Assembly (NCBI RefSeq): GCF_901000735.1
Contig: NC_081543.1
Span: 38,064,590-38,128,589 of the forward strand
Length of the DNA stretch: 64,000 bases
Direction: 5' to 3'
DNA from: Corylus avellana
Lineage: Eukaryota; Streptophyta; Magnoliopsida; Fagales; Betulaceae
The notes beneath the pieces are model-generated. The model was not told the origin of the DNA and made no database searches. It worked only from the letters and a program-made list of their open reading frames with translations. Within the stretch, counting starts at the first letter, position 1, and each line of letters opens with the position of its first letter. Shown here one piece after another: positions 24,431 through 33,876 of this stretch. The translations under genes and the position numbers were made by a program.

Positions 24431-25041
24431 TTTAATTTCTTTATGGTATCATAGATGGATATATTTGCCTTTTTTGCCCACTTTTTATGATTTTATATGT
24501 ATTTTATATATTTTTAGTTTGATGTGTACTACTTCAAGAAATGATATTCAAAGAGTATTTATATAATTGTGTGTGCAAATTAACTACAAAGACCATTGCA
24601 TAGCTGCCTGATACAAATATGACCCCTATAATAATTTACCTTCTTTTTTTTTTTTCCCTGCTGCTTTTTTTTTGTTTCCCCAGTTTGTTTCCTTGCTGAT
24701 ACATTGCAGGCGAAAAGGATCCTCTCCATTTTGTTTGAAATGGAGTGTCTAGTTAGTGTATTGAGGGGGTGATATTGTCCAAAAAAATGTTGTCTCAAAA
24801 ATATTTAGACAATTTTAGCCTCTTAAAATGCACTAACCGGAACTCTTCATTTCAAATGAAATGGAGAAGATCCCTTTTCATTGCAAGCCAGCTGGGGCGA
24901 AAGTAGAATATTTGGTTTAGAGAAAAAAATCTTGGAGGGCAAAAATTAAATTTTAAAGGTATTTAATTTTTTTTTTTTTTTTGGACCACCGCTTGGGCTG
25001 AGTCCAAGCCAGGGGTAGTTCCGCCCCTGGCTGCAGCACTC

Positions 25042-25049
25042 TATAAATA
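25042..25049 (+). promoter_or_regulatory. TATA box of TLP1
   Basis: TATAAATA lies about 160 bp upstream of the TLP1 ATG, followed by a pyrimidine-rich leader (CTCTCTCTCCTCCCTC, CTTCTTCTTCTTTTCATCC). The minus-strand copy keeps only CATAAATA, at 27968-27961. Confidence 0.6.
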
Positions 25050-25203
25050 CCCCATTGCTTCCAACTCTTAAAAATCTCACCATACACTCTCTCTCCTCCC
25101 TCATATTATCTTTTGGAGAAGAAGATATTTGGATCCCCACAACCCCCAACTTCTTCTTCTTTTCATCCTCCTCCTCCCCCTTTTTATTAGTCATTGAGTT
25201 TAA

Positions 25204-26065
25204 ATGGCTCAGCTAACAGCATTATTAGTTTCATTATTAACGCTTGTTCTATCAATATCAGGTAATAACAATAGCCCAATGGTGTAAAAAGCATACAAAG
25301 TTCTCACCTTTAATACAAATCTTTCAAACTCAAAAATTTCACTAACCAAGTTGTTTTTGTATAGGAGTAATTTCAACGAACTTCACAATAATAAACAAGT
25401 GCGAGTATACAGTATGGCCAGGCATTCTGTCCGACCCCTATGTACCGGCAATGTCAACAACCGGCTTCGCGCTCCAAAATGGCGAGTCCATGACCATCAC
25501 GGCACCGAACTCCTGGGCCGGTCGCTTCTGGGGCCGAACCAACTGCTCCCAAGACTCCACGGGCAAGTTCTCCTGCGTCACAGGTGATTGTGGCTCCGGA
25601 AAAATCGAGTGCTCCGGGAATGGCAGCGCGATGCCAGCGACCCTGGCCGAGTTCACGCTCGACGGCGCGGGTGGGTTCGACTTCTTCGACGTCAGCTTGG
25701 TCGACGGGTACAACCTCCCTATGAAGGTCGTGCCCCAGGGTGGGACCGGTCAGAATTGCTCAAGCGCTGGCTGCGTGGCCGACCTCAACGACTTGTGCCC
25801 CCCGGAGCTGAAGGTCACTAGCGCCGACGCCGACGGGAACGTTGCCTGCAGTAGCGCGTGCATGGCCTTTAACCAGGCCAAGTACTGTTGCACTGGCGCG
25901 TATATCTCTCCTAGCACATGCAAGCCGTCTATATACTCTCAGATCTTCAAGAGCGCGTGCCCACAGGCTTACAGCTACGCGTACGACGATAAGACGAGCA
26001 CTTTCTCATGCGCCTCCGCAAATTACACAATTAGTTTCTGCGCCACCCTTCATAACACCAGGTAA
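25204..26065 (+). CDS. Thaumatin-like protein TLP1 (PR-5 family)
   Basis: Two exons, 25204-25261 and 25365-26065, joined at a phase-1 intron (TCAG|GTAATAA … TATAG|GAGTAA), give 252 residues, normal for a TLP. Exon 1 encodes a signal peptide (MAQLTALLVSLLTLVLSIS), so the product is secreted. Mature sequence: TIINKCEYTVWPGI start, the thaumatin signature as GKFSCVTGDCGSGKIEC, an FDFFDVSLVDGYNLP acidic-cleft region and many paired cysteines, ending near TISFC. PR-5 proteins act in the apoplast in defence and stress; some bind or hydrolyse beta-glucans. Exon 2 is strikingly GC-rich against its surroundings. Odd: the usual final FCP is FCATLHNTR, and only about 60-100 bp downstream an RLK lectin exon begins; a splice could join them. 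Otherwise intact. Confidence 0.92.
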
Positions 26066-26106
26066 ATTTACTCTAAACACCCTCCACTTTTTGTCATTCT
26101 ACTAGC

Positions 26107-26925
26107 TTTTATTCTGCCTTGCTTTGCACTTCACCAATGCTACCTTCTTCACTGATAGTGATACTATCTCGCCGGGCCAATCTCTAAACACCACGGAGAC
26201 CATTGTATCTGCCAATGAAATTTACGGACTTGGTTTCTTTTCTCCAGAAAACTCGAACAAGCATTACCTGGTTATATATAAGTATACATATTGGGGCGGG
26301 TCATACGACGATATAGTTTGGGTTGCAAACAGGGAGCACCCATTCCCAAATTCCTCTGCCATTCTTACCTTCAACTCGGATGGGAATCTTGTAATATCCG
26401 ATGGCAGATTGTTGCACGTTCTGACCCACACTAGTTCAGGTGGCAAAGATACGTATGCCAGGCTATTAAATACAGGTAATCTTGTACTCACAAACACGGT
26501 CTCACATATTTTGTGGCAAAGCTTCGACTATCCTACTGATACTCTTTTGCCCGGAATGAAGCTTAAAGACGCTAAGACAGGATGGTCATTAATAACATCA
26601 AATACAAGTATCCAAGACCCAGCTCCTGGTCGTTTCTCCCTGCATTATCTGGCTTCTCGGAAAGAACTAATCGTAACAGAGGAGTCGGAACCATACTGGA
26701 TTAGTTCACTCACTGGTGTTCTAGCTGATATATTCGTGATTGATGGGGACTACATTACTTGGCCTAGTAGTAACTACACCAATGAAGATATAAGAAGTAT
26801 ACGGTTGGATGTATCCGGGAACTTTATTCTGGAAAGAGTGATAAAAGACCTATATTTGAACTCAACGACGAATGGGAGTTATCCTGTCTGCGGCGATTTC
26901 AGCATATGCAATGAGATTGCAGATG
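26107..26925 (+). CDS. RLK5: S-domain receptor kinase lectin exon, 5'-truncated and cut by gap
   Basis: An uninterrupted frame of the cluster's first exon: residual signal peptide (LLFCLALHFTNA-like, no ATG), B-lectin domain with PGQSLNTTETIVSAN, DDIVWVANREHPFPNSS and NLVLTNTVSHILWQSFDYPTD, then the S-locus region to CGDFSICNEIAD, where N begins. No stop or frameshift is seen in over 260 codons, unlike RLK2 and RLK4. The missing start is explained by a junction with the TLP1 3' end at about 26066-26106. Kinase exons, if any, lie in the gap. Could be part of a TLP1-RLK transcript or a 5'-decapitated pseudogene. Confidence 0.8.
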
Positions 26926-27025
26926 NNNNNNNNNNNNNNNNNNNNNNNNNNNNNNNNNNNNNNNNNNNNNNNNNNNNNNNNNNNNNNNNNNNNNNNNNNN
27001 NNNNNNNNNNNNNNNNNNNNNNNNN
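26926..27025. other. Assembly gap (100 N)
   Basis: Separates RLK5 from the 3' end of the inverted TLP2. The open frames that appear to cross it on both strands are artefacts. Confidence 0.95.
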
Positions 27026-27896
27026 AAATTTACCTGGTGTTAGGAACTTACGGGTGGGGCAGAAACTAATTGTGTAATTTGCGGAGGCGCATGAGAAAGT
27101 GCTCGTCTTATCGTCGTACGCGTAGCTGTAAGCCTGTGGGCACGCGCTCTTGAAGATCTGAGAGTATCTAGACGGCTTGCATGTGCTAGGAAAACTATAC
27201 GCGCCAGTGCAACAGTACTTGGACTGGTTAAAGGCCATGCACGCGCTCTTGCAGGCAACGTTCCCGTCGGCGTCGGCGCTAGTGACCTTCAGCTCCGAGG
27301 GGCACGAGTCGTTGAGGTCGGCCAGGCAGCCAACGCTTGGGCAATTCTGATCGGTCCCACCCTCGGGTACGACCTTCATAGGGAGGTTGTACCCGTCGAC
27401 CAAGCTGACGTCGAAGAAGTCGAACCCACCCGCGCCGCCGAGCGTGAACTCGGCCAGGGTCGCTGGCATCGCGCTGCCATTCCCGGAGCACTCGATTTTT
27501 CCGGAGCCACAATCACCTGTGACGCAGGAGAACTTGCCCGTGGAGTCTTGGGAGCAGTTGGTTCGGCCCCAGAAGCGACCGGCCCAGGAGGTCGGTGCCG
27601 TGATGGTCATGGACTCGCCATTTTGGAGCGCGAAGCCGGTTGTTGACATTGCCGGTGAACGGCCGATGGACAGAATGCCTGGCCATACTGTATACTCGCA
27701 CTTGTTTATTATTGTGAAGGTCGTTGAAATTACTCCTATACAAAAACAACTTGGTTAGTGAAATTTTTGAGTTCGAAAGATTTGTATTAAAGGTGAGAAC
27801 TTTGTATGCTTTTTACACTATTGGGCTATTGTTATTACCTGATATTGATAGAACAAGCGTTAATAATGAAACTAATAATGCTGTTAGCTGAGCCAT
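27026..27896 (-). CDS. Thaumatin-like protein TLP2 (inverted copy of TLP1), 3' end in gap
   Basis: Exon 1 27896-27839 and exon 2 from 27735 downward mirror TLP1, with the same signal peptide and phase-1 intron. The protein differs from TLP1 at scattered positions (for example APTSWAGRFWGR, CPSVGCLADLNDSCPSE, FPSTCKPSRYSQ). It keeps the signature GKFSCVTGDCGSGKIEC and TISFCP. No stop is reached before the gap: after FCPTR the frame stays open through ACACCAGGTAAATTT. A GTAAGT directly after CCCACCC could be a splice donor. Secreted PR-5-type protein. Regulation probably differs from TLP1: its leader is about 100 bp shorter, and a MITE lies directly upstream of the retained TATA motif. Confidence 0.9.
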
Positions 27897-27967
27897 TTAA
27901 ACTCAATGACTAATAAAAAGGAGGAGGACGAAAAGGAGAAGAAGTTGGGGAGCAATGGGGTATTTAT

Positions 27968-28105
27968 GAGGGATTCTTCAATGCATTCTGTGGACTATTT
28001 CCCCACCATCTTCTCCCTTTAACTTTTTGATACTAAAAAAACCAAAAAAATTAAAAGGAGAAGATGGGGTAAAGATGGTCCACAGAATGCATTGAAGCAT
28101 TTCAC
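27968..28105. mobile_element. Mutator-like MITE 1 in TLP2 promoter
   Basis: 138 bp with terminal inverted repeats of about 50 bp (TTCAATGCATTCTGTGGAC … near both ends, joined by AAAAAAACCAAAAAAATT). Flanks GGGTATTTAT (27958-27967) and GGGTATTCAT (28106-28115) form a 10-bp duplication with one mismatch. The TLP1 promoter has a single GGGTATTTAT (minus strand) without insertion, so the empty site is known. Confidence 0.8.
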
Positions 28106-28144
28106 GGGTATTCATAGAGTGCTGGAGCCAGGGGCGGAACTACC

Positions 28145-28286
28145 GAGATATGCTTTTCTTCGTTCTACCCGCCATCTCCCACCATCTCTTCTCTTTCTGC
28201 TTTTTTTTTTTTTCTTTGAAAAAATCAAGATGACAAGGTGAAGAGATGTGGGGAGATGGTGGGTAGAATGCATTGTAGCATTCCTC
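28145..28286. mobile_element. Mutator-like MITE 2 in TLP2 promoter
   Basis: 142 bp. Ends GAGATATGCTTTTCTTCGTTC and, reverse-complemented, GAGGAATGCTACAATGCATTC are related to each other and to MITE 1. It is flanked by a perfect 10-bp duplication CGGAACTACC (28135-28144 and 28287-28296). The TLP1 side has the uninterrupted GGCGGAACTACCCC (as its complement). Confidence 0.88.
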
Positions 28287-28489
28287 CGGAACTACCCCTG
28301 TGTTGGGGGACTAGCCCCAAGCGATGGTCTAAAAAAAAAAATTTAATACCTTTAAAATTTAATTTTTGCCCTCCAAGATTTTTTTTTTTTGTTGTTAAAA
28401 TTTTGCCCCTCTAAATCAAATATTCTAATTTTGCCCCTGCTGGCCTGCAATGAAAAAGATCCTCTCCATTTCTTTGAATGCACTTTCTC

Positions 28490-28953
28490 ATTAAATTTCC
28501 TCCGAAATATGTGGACCGTATTGTAGCGTTTTCTATTCTCACGTTAGATTTTCCACAATCTAAAAACCGCGTTGTTCAACTCTCCAGTCAAGTCAAGTCA
28601 AGTCAAGCCAACCAATGCCTCCAAGCGTGATTAGCGGGTAGTCACTGACCAAGCAATGTGACTAGCCGCTTTTACACGCCACCCTTACTTGTCCTGCTTT
28701 TTGCAACTATGAGTCTGTCCTGCTTTTATTTGGCGTGTATTGACTTATCACTCATGTTCATGTTCTAGTGTTTTTTGATATCTTTGGCTGTTAAGAACTC
28801 TTAATATATAGATATTTTCTTATCACTTATTTCCTTAAATATGATTAATTGCAATATACTCAGGGGCGGACTCACCATTATGTTAGCATTGTTAGGGGTC
28901 CATGACAACTCCAAAGATTTGAAAATCCTTACAAAAATATTCATTTTTTATTT
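28490..28953 (-). repeat. Inverted copy of 12880-13410
   Basis: Includes the RLK promoter block (minus strand) and the TCTTAATATATAGATATTTTC and GGGTCCATGACAACTCC motifs. It runs directly into the gap, so the left border of the gypsy element is not visible. Confidence 0.75.
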
Positions 28954-29053
28954 NNNNNNNNNNNNNNNNNNNNNNNNNNNNNNNNNNNNNNNNNNNNNNN
29001 NNNNNNNNNNNNNNNNNNNNNNNNNNNNNNNNNNNNNNNNNNNNNNNNNNNNN
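28954..29053. other. Assembly gap (100 N)
   Basis: Lies between cluster DNA and the gypsy gag. It probably hides the 5' LTR, primer site and start of gag. Confidence 0.95.
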
Positions 29054-30490
29054 GAAACCTCACACGATCCAAATCCTCAAGCAGCCGTCATGGTAGATTT
29101 CATGAAGCGAATAGCCGAATCTGTTGAGGCTATGAGAAAGCAGAATGAAGAGATCGTCTCTAGGCTGCCTCCTAGAAAAGATTCGGCACAGAAGAGAAGG
29201 CGAGAGGAATCCTTTAGGGATCCACCACCATCAGCTCGGCATCAATCAACCCAACAAGACGCTGGAAGTTCAATACGAGGGAATCCTCATACTATTCAGA
29301 CCAAAGCAAACACTCACCGGCGAGAGCACGCCAAAAGTTCACAGCTTGGTGGCAGGTCACACCATGGCGAGTCCAGTCACGCCAAAACCCACCATAGTCA
29401 TTCCCGTCATGCTCGGTCACATCTTTACAAACCTGCGGAGGCTGCCGTGCATAAAGACGTTAAAGATCTGTAGGAGAAGTTTGAAAAGATGGCTTTCTTA
29501 ATTGAAAATCGAGAAAATTGGTCTGCCACCGAGGATCTAATGCAACATACCAATCTACCTTTTACTGATCGGGTGATGAGGTTTCCCATGCCTGGTAGTT
29601 TTAAGGTTCCTCAGATTGGCGAATATGATGGAAGTGGAAATCCGTCCGACCATATGGAAAGTTTCCGAGCTTATATCATCCTTTATGAAACTCTTGACGA
29701 AATCGCTTGCCGAGCTTTCCCTTTAACTTTAAAAGGAGTCGCCAAAGACTGGTTTGGAAGTTTGAATCCGAAATCTGTTGATAATTTTGATTATCTTGGG
29801 CAGCAGTTCTTAGGTCAGTTTCTTGCCGCTCGAAAAAGAAAGAAGAATCCAGCATATTTATTATCCCTTGTGCAAGGAAAAGGCGAAACCTTGAAGGATT
29901 ATTTGTTGCGATTCAATCGGGAGAAACTGGCAGTAGAAAGTACTGACGAGCAAACCATTCTCTCAGCATTGATGCACGGTATACAGACTGAAGGGCCTCT
30001 GATGGCCGAATTGTCCAAAAAGCCAAAAATAGGAACTTTGCGACAATTCAATAGCAAGGCCGAGGAATTCATCAACCAGGAAGAGACTATCTCAGCCTTC
30101 CTGAAATCTTAAGCTGCCGAGAATAAGCCTGTTGCTGATCCAGTTATGAGAAAACCGAGGGTTTTTGTAGAGAAGAAAAATAAGAACCGCCAAAATCCTA
30201 AGATTCTGGAAAAGAAGGTTGATCTACCGCCTTGGCCAAATCAGCATCAACAATATGTGGGATGGACACCCCTGAATACAACTGTTTATAAGGTGTTCAT
30301 GGAAGTTAGAAAGGATCCGAGCTTTCGATGGCCAGGAAGGATGAAGTCTCTTCCCCAAAACCGCAGTACTCGAAAGTTTTGTGAATATCATAATGATCAT
30401 GGGCATCAAACCGAGGATTGTATCAGTCTTCGGTTCGAGATTGAAAAATTTCCGAGGAATGGAAAGTAGTTGAATTTCTTAGCTGAGGAA
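29054..30490 (+). pseudogene. Gypsy gag
   Basis: One reading frame, broken only by nonsense codons (TAG 29471, TAA 30110, TAG 30467), runs from the gap through gag. Residues such as RFPMPGSFKVPQIGEYDGSG, FPLTLKGVAKDWFGSL and YLLSLVQGKGETLKDYLLRF are the retrotransposon gag (capsid) domain. KFCEYHNDHGHQTEDC near 30376-30425 is the Cys/His-rich nucleic-acid-binding motif of this element group. The N-terminal 29054-29470 part is charged and His/Ser-rich. Gag builds the cytoplasmic virus-like particle of the element; this copy cannot without readthrough. Confidence 0.88.
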
Positions 30491-31598
30491 AATGTCAAGG
30501 GGAAGAGCACCCAAGATGGTCAGGGTCAGCATTTGGGACAGAATAATGATCGATCACGCAACTAAAGGCAGAGGCGTGATGAGCCGAGGGTTTCGCAGAA
30601 TCAGCAGCAGAATGCCCAGAACCAAGCTATTATTGGCGAGATTCGCACCATCTCGGGAGCCCTTGCTAGTGGAGGAGAATCAAGCTTGGCGAGGAAGGCT
30701 TACGCCAAACAGGCAAGAATGGAAGAAATCCTCGTGCTTGAAAAACCCTAAAAAATCCAGAAACAAGAACCGAGTATTCTAACATTTTTGGAGGAAGATG
30801 GGAAAGAAGTCTCGATGCCACATGATGATGAATTGGTGATAACTCTAACGGTGGCTAACCATGCCGTTCACTGAGTGTTGGTGGACAATGGACGTTCGGC
30901 TGATATTATTTAATTGACAGTTGTTCAACAATTGGGCATTGGCCAAGAGAAGTTGAAACCCTTCCTGTCACTATTGATAGGATTTGCAGGTGAGCATGTC
31001 CAACCCATTGGGTTAATTGCTCTTCCAGTCACTGCGGGGACCGCTCCCAAGCAATCCACTATTATGGTGGATTTTTTGGTCATTGATCGACCATCAGCTT
31101 ATAACATGATCATCGGTCGTCCAGCTTTGAATCAATTGAGAGCGGTTACTTCTACCTACCACTTGAAAGTGAAGTTCCCAACCATTGAGGGAGTCGGCGA
31201 AGTTGTGGGGGACCAAGTTGTTGCCAGAAGGTGTTACCATATGTCTTTGAAGAAATGCCCAAAGTCAGCCCTTTTGACGATCGGCAATCTAGGTGACGAG
31301 TGGAAAATGCAGTTAAGAAAGGAGCCAGCTGAGCCATTAATTGATGTACCTATAGCTGAAGGAAAGGTTGTCAAGATCGGTTCTCAACTAACTTCTAGGA
31401 TTAGAGAAGTCCTTGTTCGGTTTCTCCAGCAAAACCTCAAAGTTTTTGCATGGTCTCTTGAAGACATGCCAGGGATTGATCCCAAGGATATTGTTCATCA
31501 CTTGAACATTAATCCAGAAGTTAAACCAGTAAAGCAGAAGCGAAGGAAATTTGCTCCTGACAGAAACATAGCAATTGCCGAGGAGGTGGACAAACTTC
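30491..31598 (+). pseudogene. Gypsy protease and start of reverse transcriptase
   Basis: Continues in the gag frame with stops TAA 30563, TAA 30749, TGA 30871 and TAA 30911 (positions within a few bases). VLVDNGRSADI (about 30874-30906) is the retropepsin active-site region, usually DNGSSAD in this group, with Ser changed to Arg. FLVIDRPSAYNMIIGRPALN follows, as in the group's protease. From about 31440, VFAWSLEDMPGIDP and the KQKRRKFAPDR segment mark the very start of reverse transcriptase, then the gap removes the catalytic YxDD and RNase H parts. Confidence 0.85.
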
Positions 31599-31698
31599 NN
31601 NNNNNNNNNNNNNNNNNNNNNNNNNNNNNNNNNNNNNNNNNNNNNNNNNNNNNNNNNNNNNNNNNNNNNNNNNNNNNNNNNNNNNNNNNNNNNNNNNN
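31599..31698. other. Assembly gap (100 N) in gypsy pol
   Basis: Hides most of reverse transcriptase and RNase H, normally well over 1 kb, so the stated 100 bp is not the true length. Confidence 0.95.
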
Positions 31699-32742
31699 AG
31701 AAGAGGGTGATTATATCACTCGAGAGCCCGCATTTTAGCACACAAAGCGGTGAGAGCAGGATTCTTTTGGCCGAGTATGAACTAGGACTCCATGTACATG
31801 GTCAAAACTTATGACAGTTGCCAGCGCTTTGCCAACATTATCAAACAGCCTCCGGAATAGCTTAGCTCGGTTTCCTCACCGTGGCCATTTTCGCAATGGG
31901 GGGTAGATATAGTAGGGCCATTACCTACAGGAAAATGGGGAGTTTGGTTCGTTGTGGTCGTTGTTGATTATTTCACCAAGTGGGCAGAGGCTGAAGCTTT
32001 GGTGAATATTACTGCAAAAAACATCGAGAAATTTCTTTGGAGAAGTGTCATTTGTCGATATGGGATTCCACACGCCTTTGTTACGGATAATGGTAAGCAG
32101 TTTGACTGTGAGTCCCTTCGAGATTGGTGTGCCGGACTTCATGTTTGGCAATACTTTTCATCCCTGGGACATCCTCAGGCAAATGGATAAGTAGAAGCAA
32201 CGAACAAAACCATATTCAAGATTCTGAAGAAGAAGCTCGGTCAGCACAAAGGAGGATGGGCAGAAGATCTTCCCAAAATTCTATGGGCATACCGCACAAC
32301 CAGAAGAACTCCAACTGAGGAAACTCCTTTTGCCTTGGCCTACGGAACCAAGGTTGTCATCCCTGCCGAGGTCGGATCAGGGAGTTTTCGAGTGGACACA
32401 TTCAACCCCAATTTCAACAGCAAAGGTCTGAAGCTACATTTGGACTTGCTACAAGAAAAAGAAGATCAAGCTCAAGTCACAATGGCAGCATACCAGCAGA
32501 GAGTAGCTCAATATTTCAACCGACGAGTAAAGCATCGCAGTTTCCAAGTTGGAGATTTGGTTTTGAAAAAAGTCACTCTGGCAACCAAAAATGCAACCGA
32601 GGGAAAGCTTGCACCAAATTGGGAAGGACCGTACCAGGTGATCAAATGTGGCAAAGCGGGAGCTTACCATCTTACAAACTCCGAAGGGAAACAACTCCAA
32701 CGACCATGGAATGCTGAACATCTTAAAAAGTATTTTGTATAG
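31699..32742 (+). pseudogene. Gypsy integrase
   Basis: Resumes after the gap with the end of the zinc-binding region (AHKAVRAGFFWPSMN), then the catalytic core: QWGVDIVGPLP (first Asp), VVDYFTKWAEAEAL, FVTDNGKQF (second Asp), GHPQANG*VEATNK where TAA replaces the usual Gln and the catalytic Glu follows. WAYRTTRRTPTEETPF and the C-terminal WEGPYQV (GPY/F module) lie near 32290-32640, and the frame closes at 32742. Three or more nonsense codons (two before 31870, one near 32188). Integrases insert the element DNA into the host genome in the nucleus; this one is inactive. Confidence 0.88.
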
Positions 32743-32959
32743 AATTATAATTCTCAGAGCATCACTTTTGCTGTATTCTTTTCGTAGTTAATCGATGCAT
32801 ATTAATGAAGGATCCTCTGAGATTATAGTCATGCAGAAAGCTTAAGTATGTGGCAGACCATGCCTTCGGTTAACGATCAGAGATAATATTTAAAAAAAAA
32901 AAAAAAAAAAAACAACTATCTTTAGAAAGGTGTTGATAACACCCTCTAACCCTTCAGTG

Positions 32960-33560
32960 AAGTATGGCCATAGAATTCTCGAGCATCACTCGATATGTTC
33001 TTACCGAGGCACTTTCATTAAACAAACGTAAACCTTTACTCTAAAAAATTCTACCTCGGTGAAACATAGCCAGAGAATTTACCGAGTTTTGCTCGGTCAA
33101 ATGTCACTAAGGCGCTTTCCCGAGGAAGAAGAGCATGAGCATGCCAAACGTCCAAGCATGCCAAACATGCCAAGCTCAGCAGCCAACAGTTATGGCGCCC
33201 TCTATTCTACACTCGGAAAATATAGTTGAACTAAGCGCTTTTCCGAGAGTCATCTTTGGAAAAAGTATTTATAACACTTTCCAACCCTTTGGCGAAATAT
33301 TACCTGAGAATTTCCCGAGCGTAACTCGGCAATACATTGCTAAGGCGCTTTCCCAAGGAAGAGTTTGGAAGTATAGCTGAACAAAGCGTTTTCCAGACTT
33401 AACATTTACTCGAAGGTTCTACTTCGGAGAAATATAGCCAGAGAAGTTCCCGAACGTATTTCAGTAAACATCACTAAGGCACTTTCCCGTTGATGAAGTT
33501 CATAAGCATCTCTACAATTACAGCACCCACTAAGTATTAAGCTTTCATACCAAGCACTTT
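32960..33560 (+). repeat. Degenerate tandem repeats in gypsy spacer
   Basis: Recurring modules with the order 'CTCGGxGAAATATAGCCAGAGAA', 'TTxCCGAGCGTxxCTCGG', 'CACTAAGGCGCTTTCCCGAGG' occur near 32960, 33055, 33230, 33300, 33350, 33420 and 33470, about 60-130 bp apart. There is no coding frame. Tandem arrays in this position are typical of Tat elements. Confidence 0.75.
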
Positions 33561-33876
33561 CCTCAAGTAAAATGTATAATTATCCTGGTTGACCGTGATT
33601 CACTCACAAGCAGCGCATTCTCGGTCAAACATGCAGCACGCTGCGATATTAGTTCAAGTTTTTTTTACGCCTTATTAAGATTCCCATCAGTATAAATTAC
33701 ATTTATAACTTATGGGAATCGGGGGGGTATACATAGCATAATTTGCTGAGATCTATCGGTATGCAAGGTAAAAACAAAAATTTCTTTCTCTCATTGTGGA
33801 AATTTCTTTCATTTACAAGCTAAGGTGATTAGATACAAAAAAGAGAGGTGTTCTCTCGGTATTTACACTTAAAGAA

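Larger units (their letters stand above)
24865..28480. repeat. Inverted duplication carrying the thaumatin-like pair
   Basis: The left arm, about 24865-26061, and right arm, about 28480-27035, are inverted copies. They share the upstream GGAGGGCAAAAATTAAATTTT repeat, the GGGGTAGTTCCG motif, promoter, both exons and the intron of the thaumatin-like gene. The centre includes an RLK lectin exon on the left side and an N gap. The right arm carries two MITE insertions and a shortened 5' leader relative to the left. Confidence 0.85.

Noticed and set aside
25588..25821. Arg-rich frames overlapping both thaumatin genes
   Set aside because: Shadow frames of a GC-rich exon; the thaumatin frame has the signature, cysteines and signal peptide.
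26879..27649. Long frames joining RLK5 and TLP2 through N
   Set aside because: They cross the gap at 26926-27025, whose length is arbitrary.
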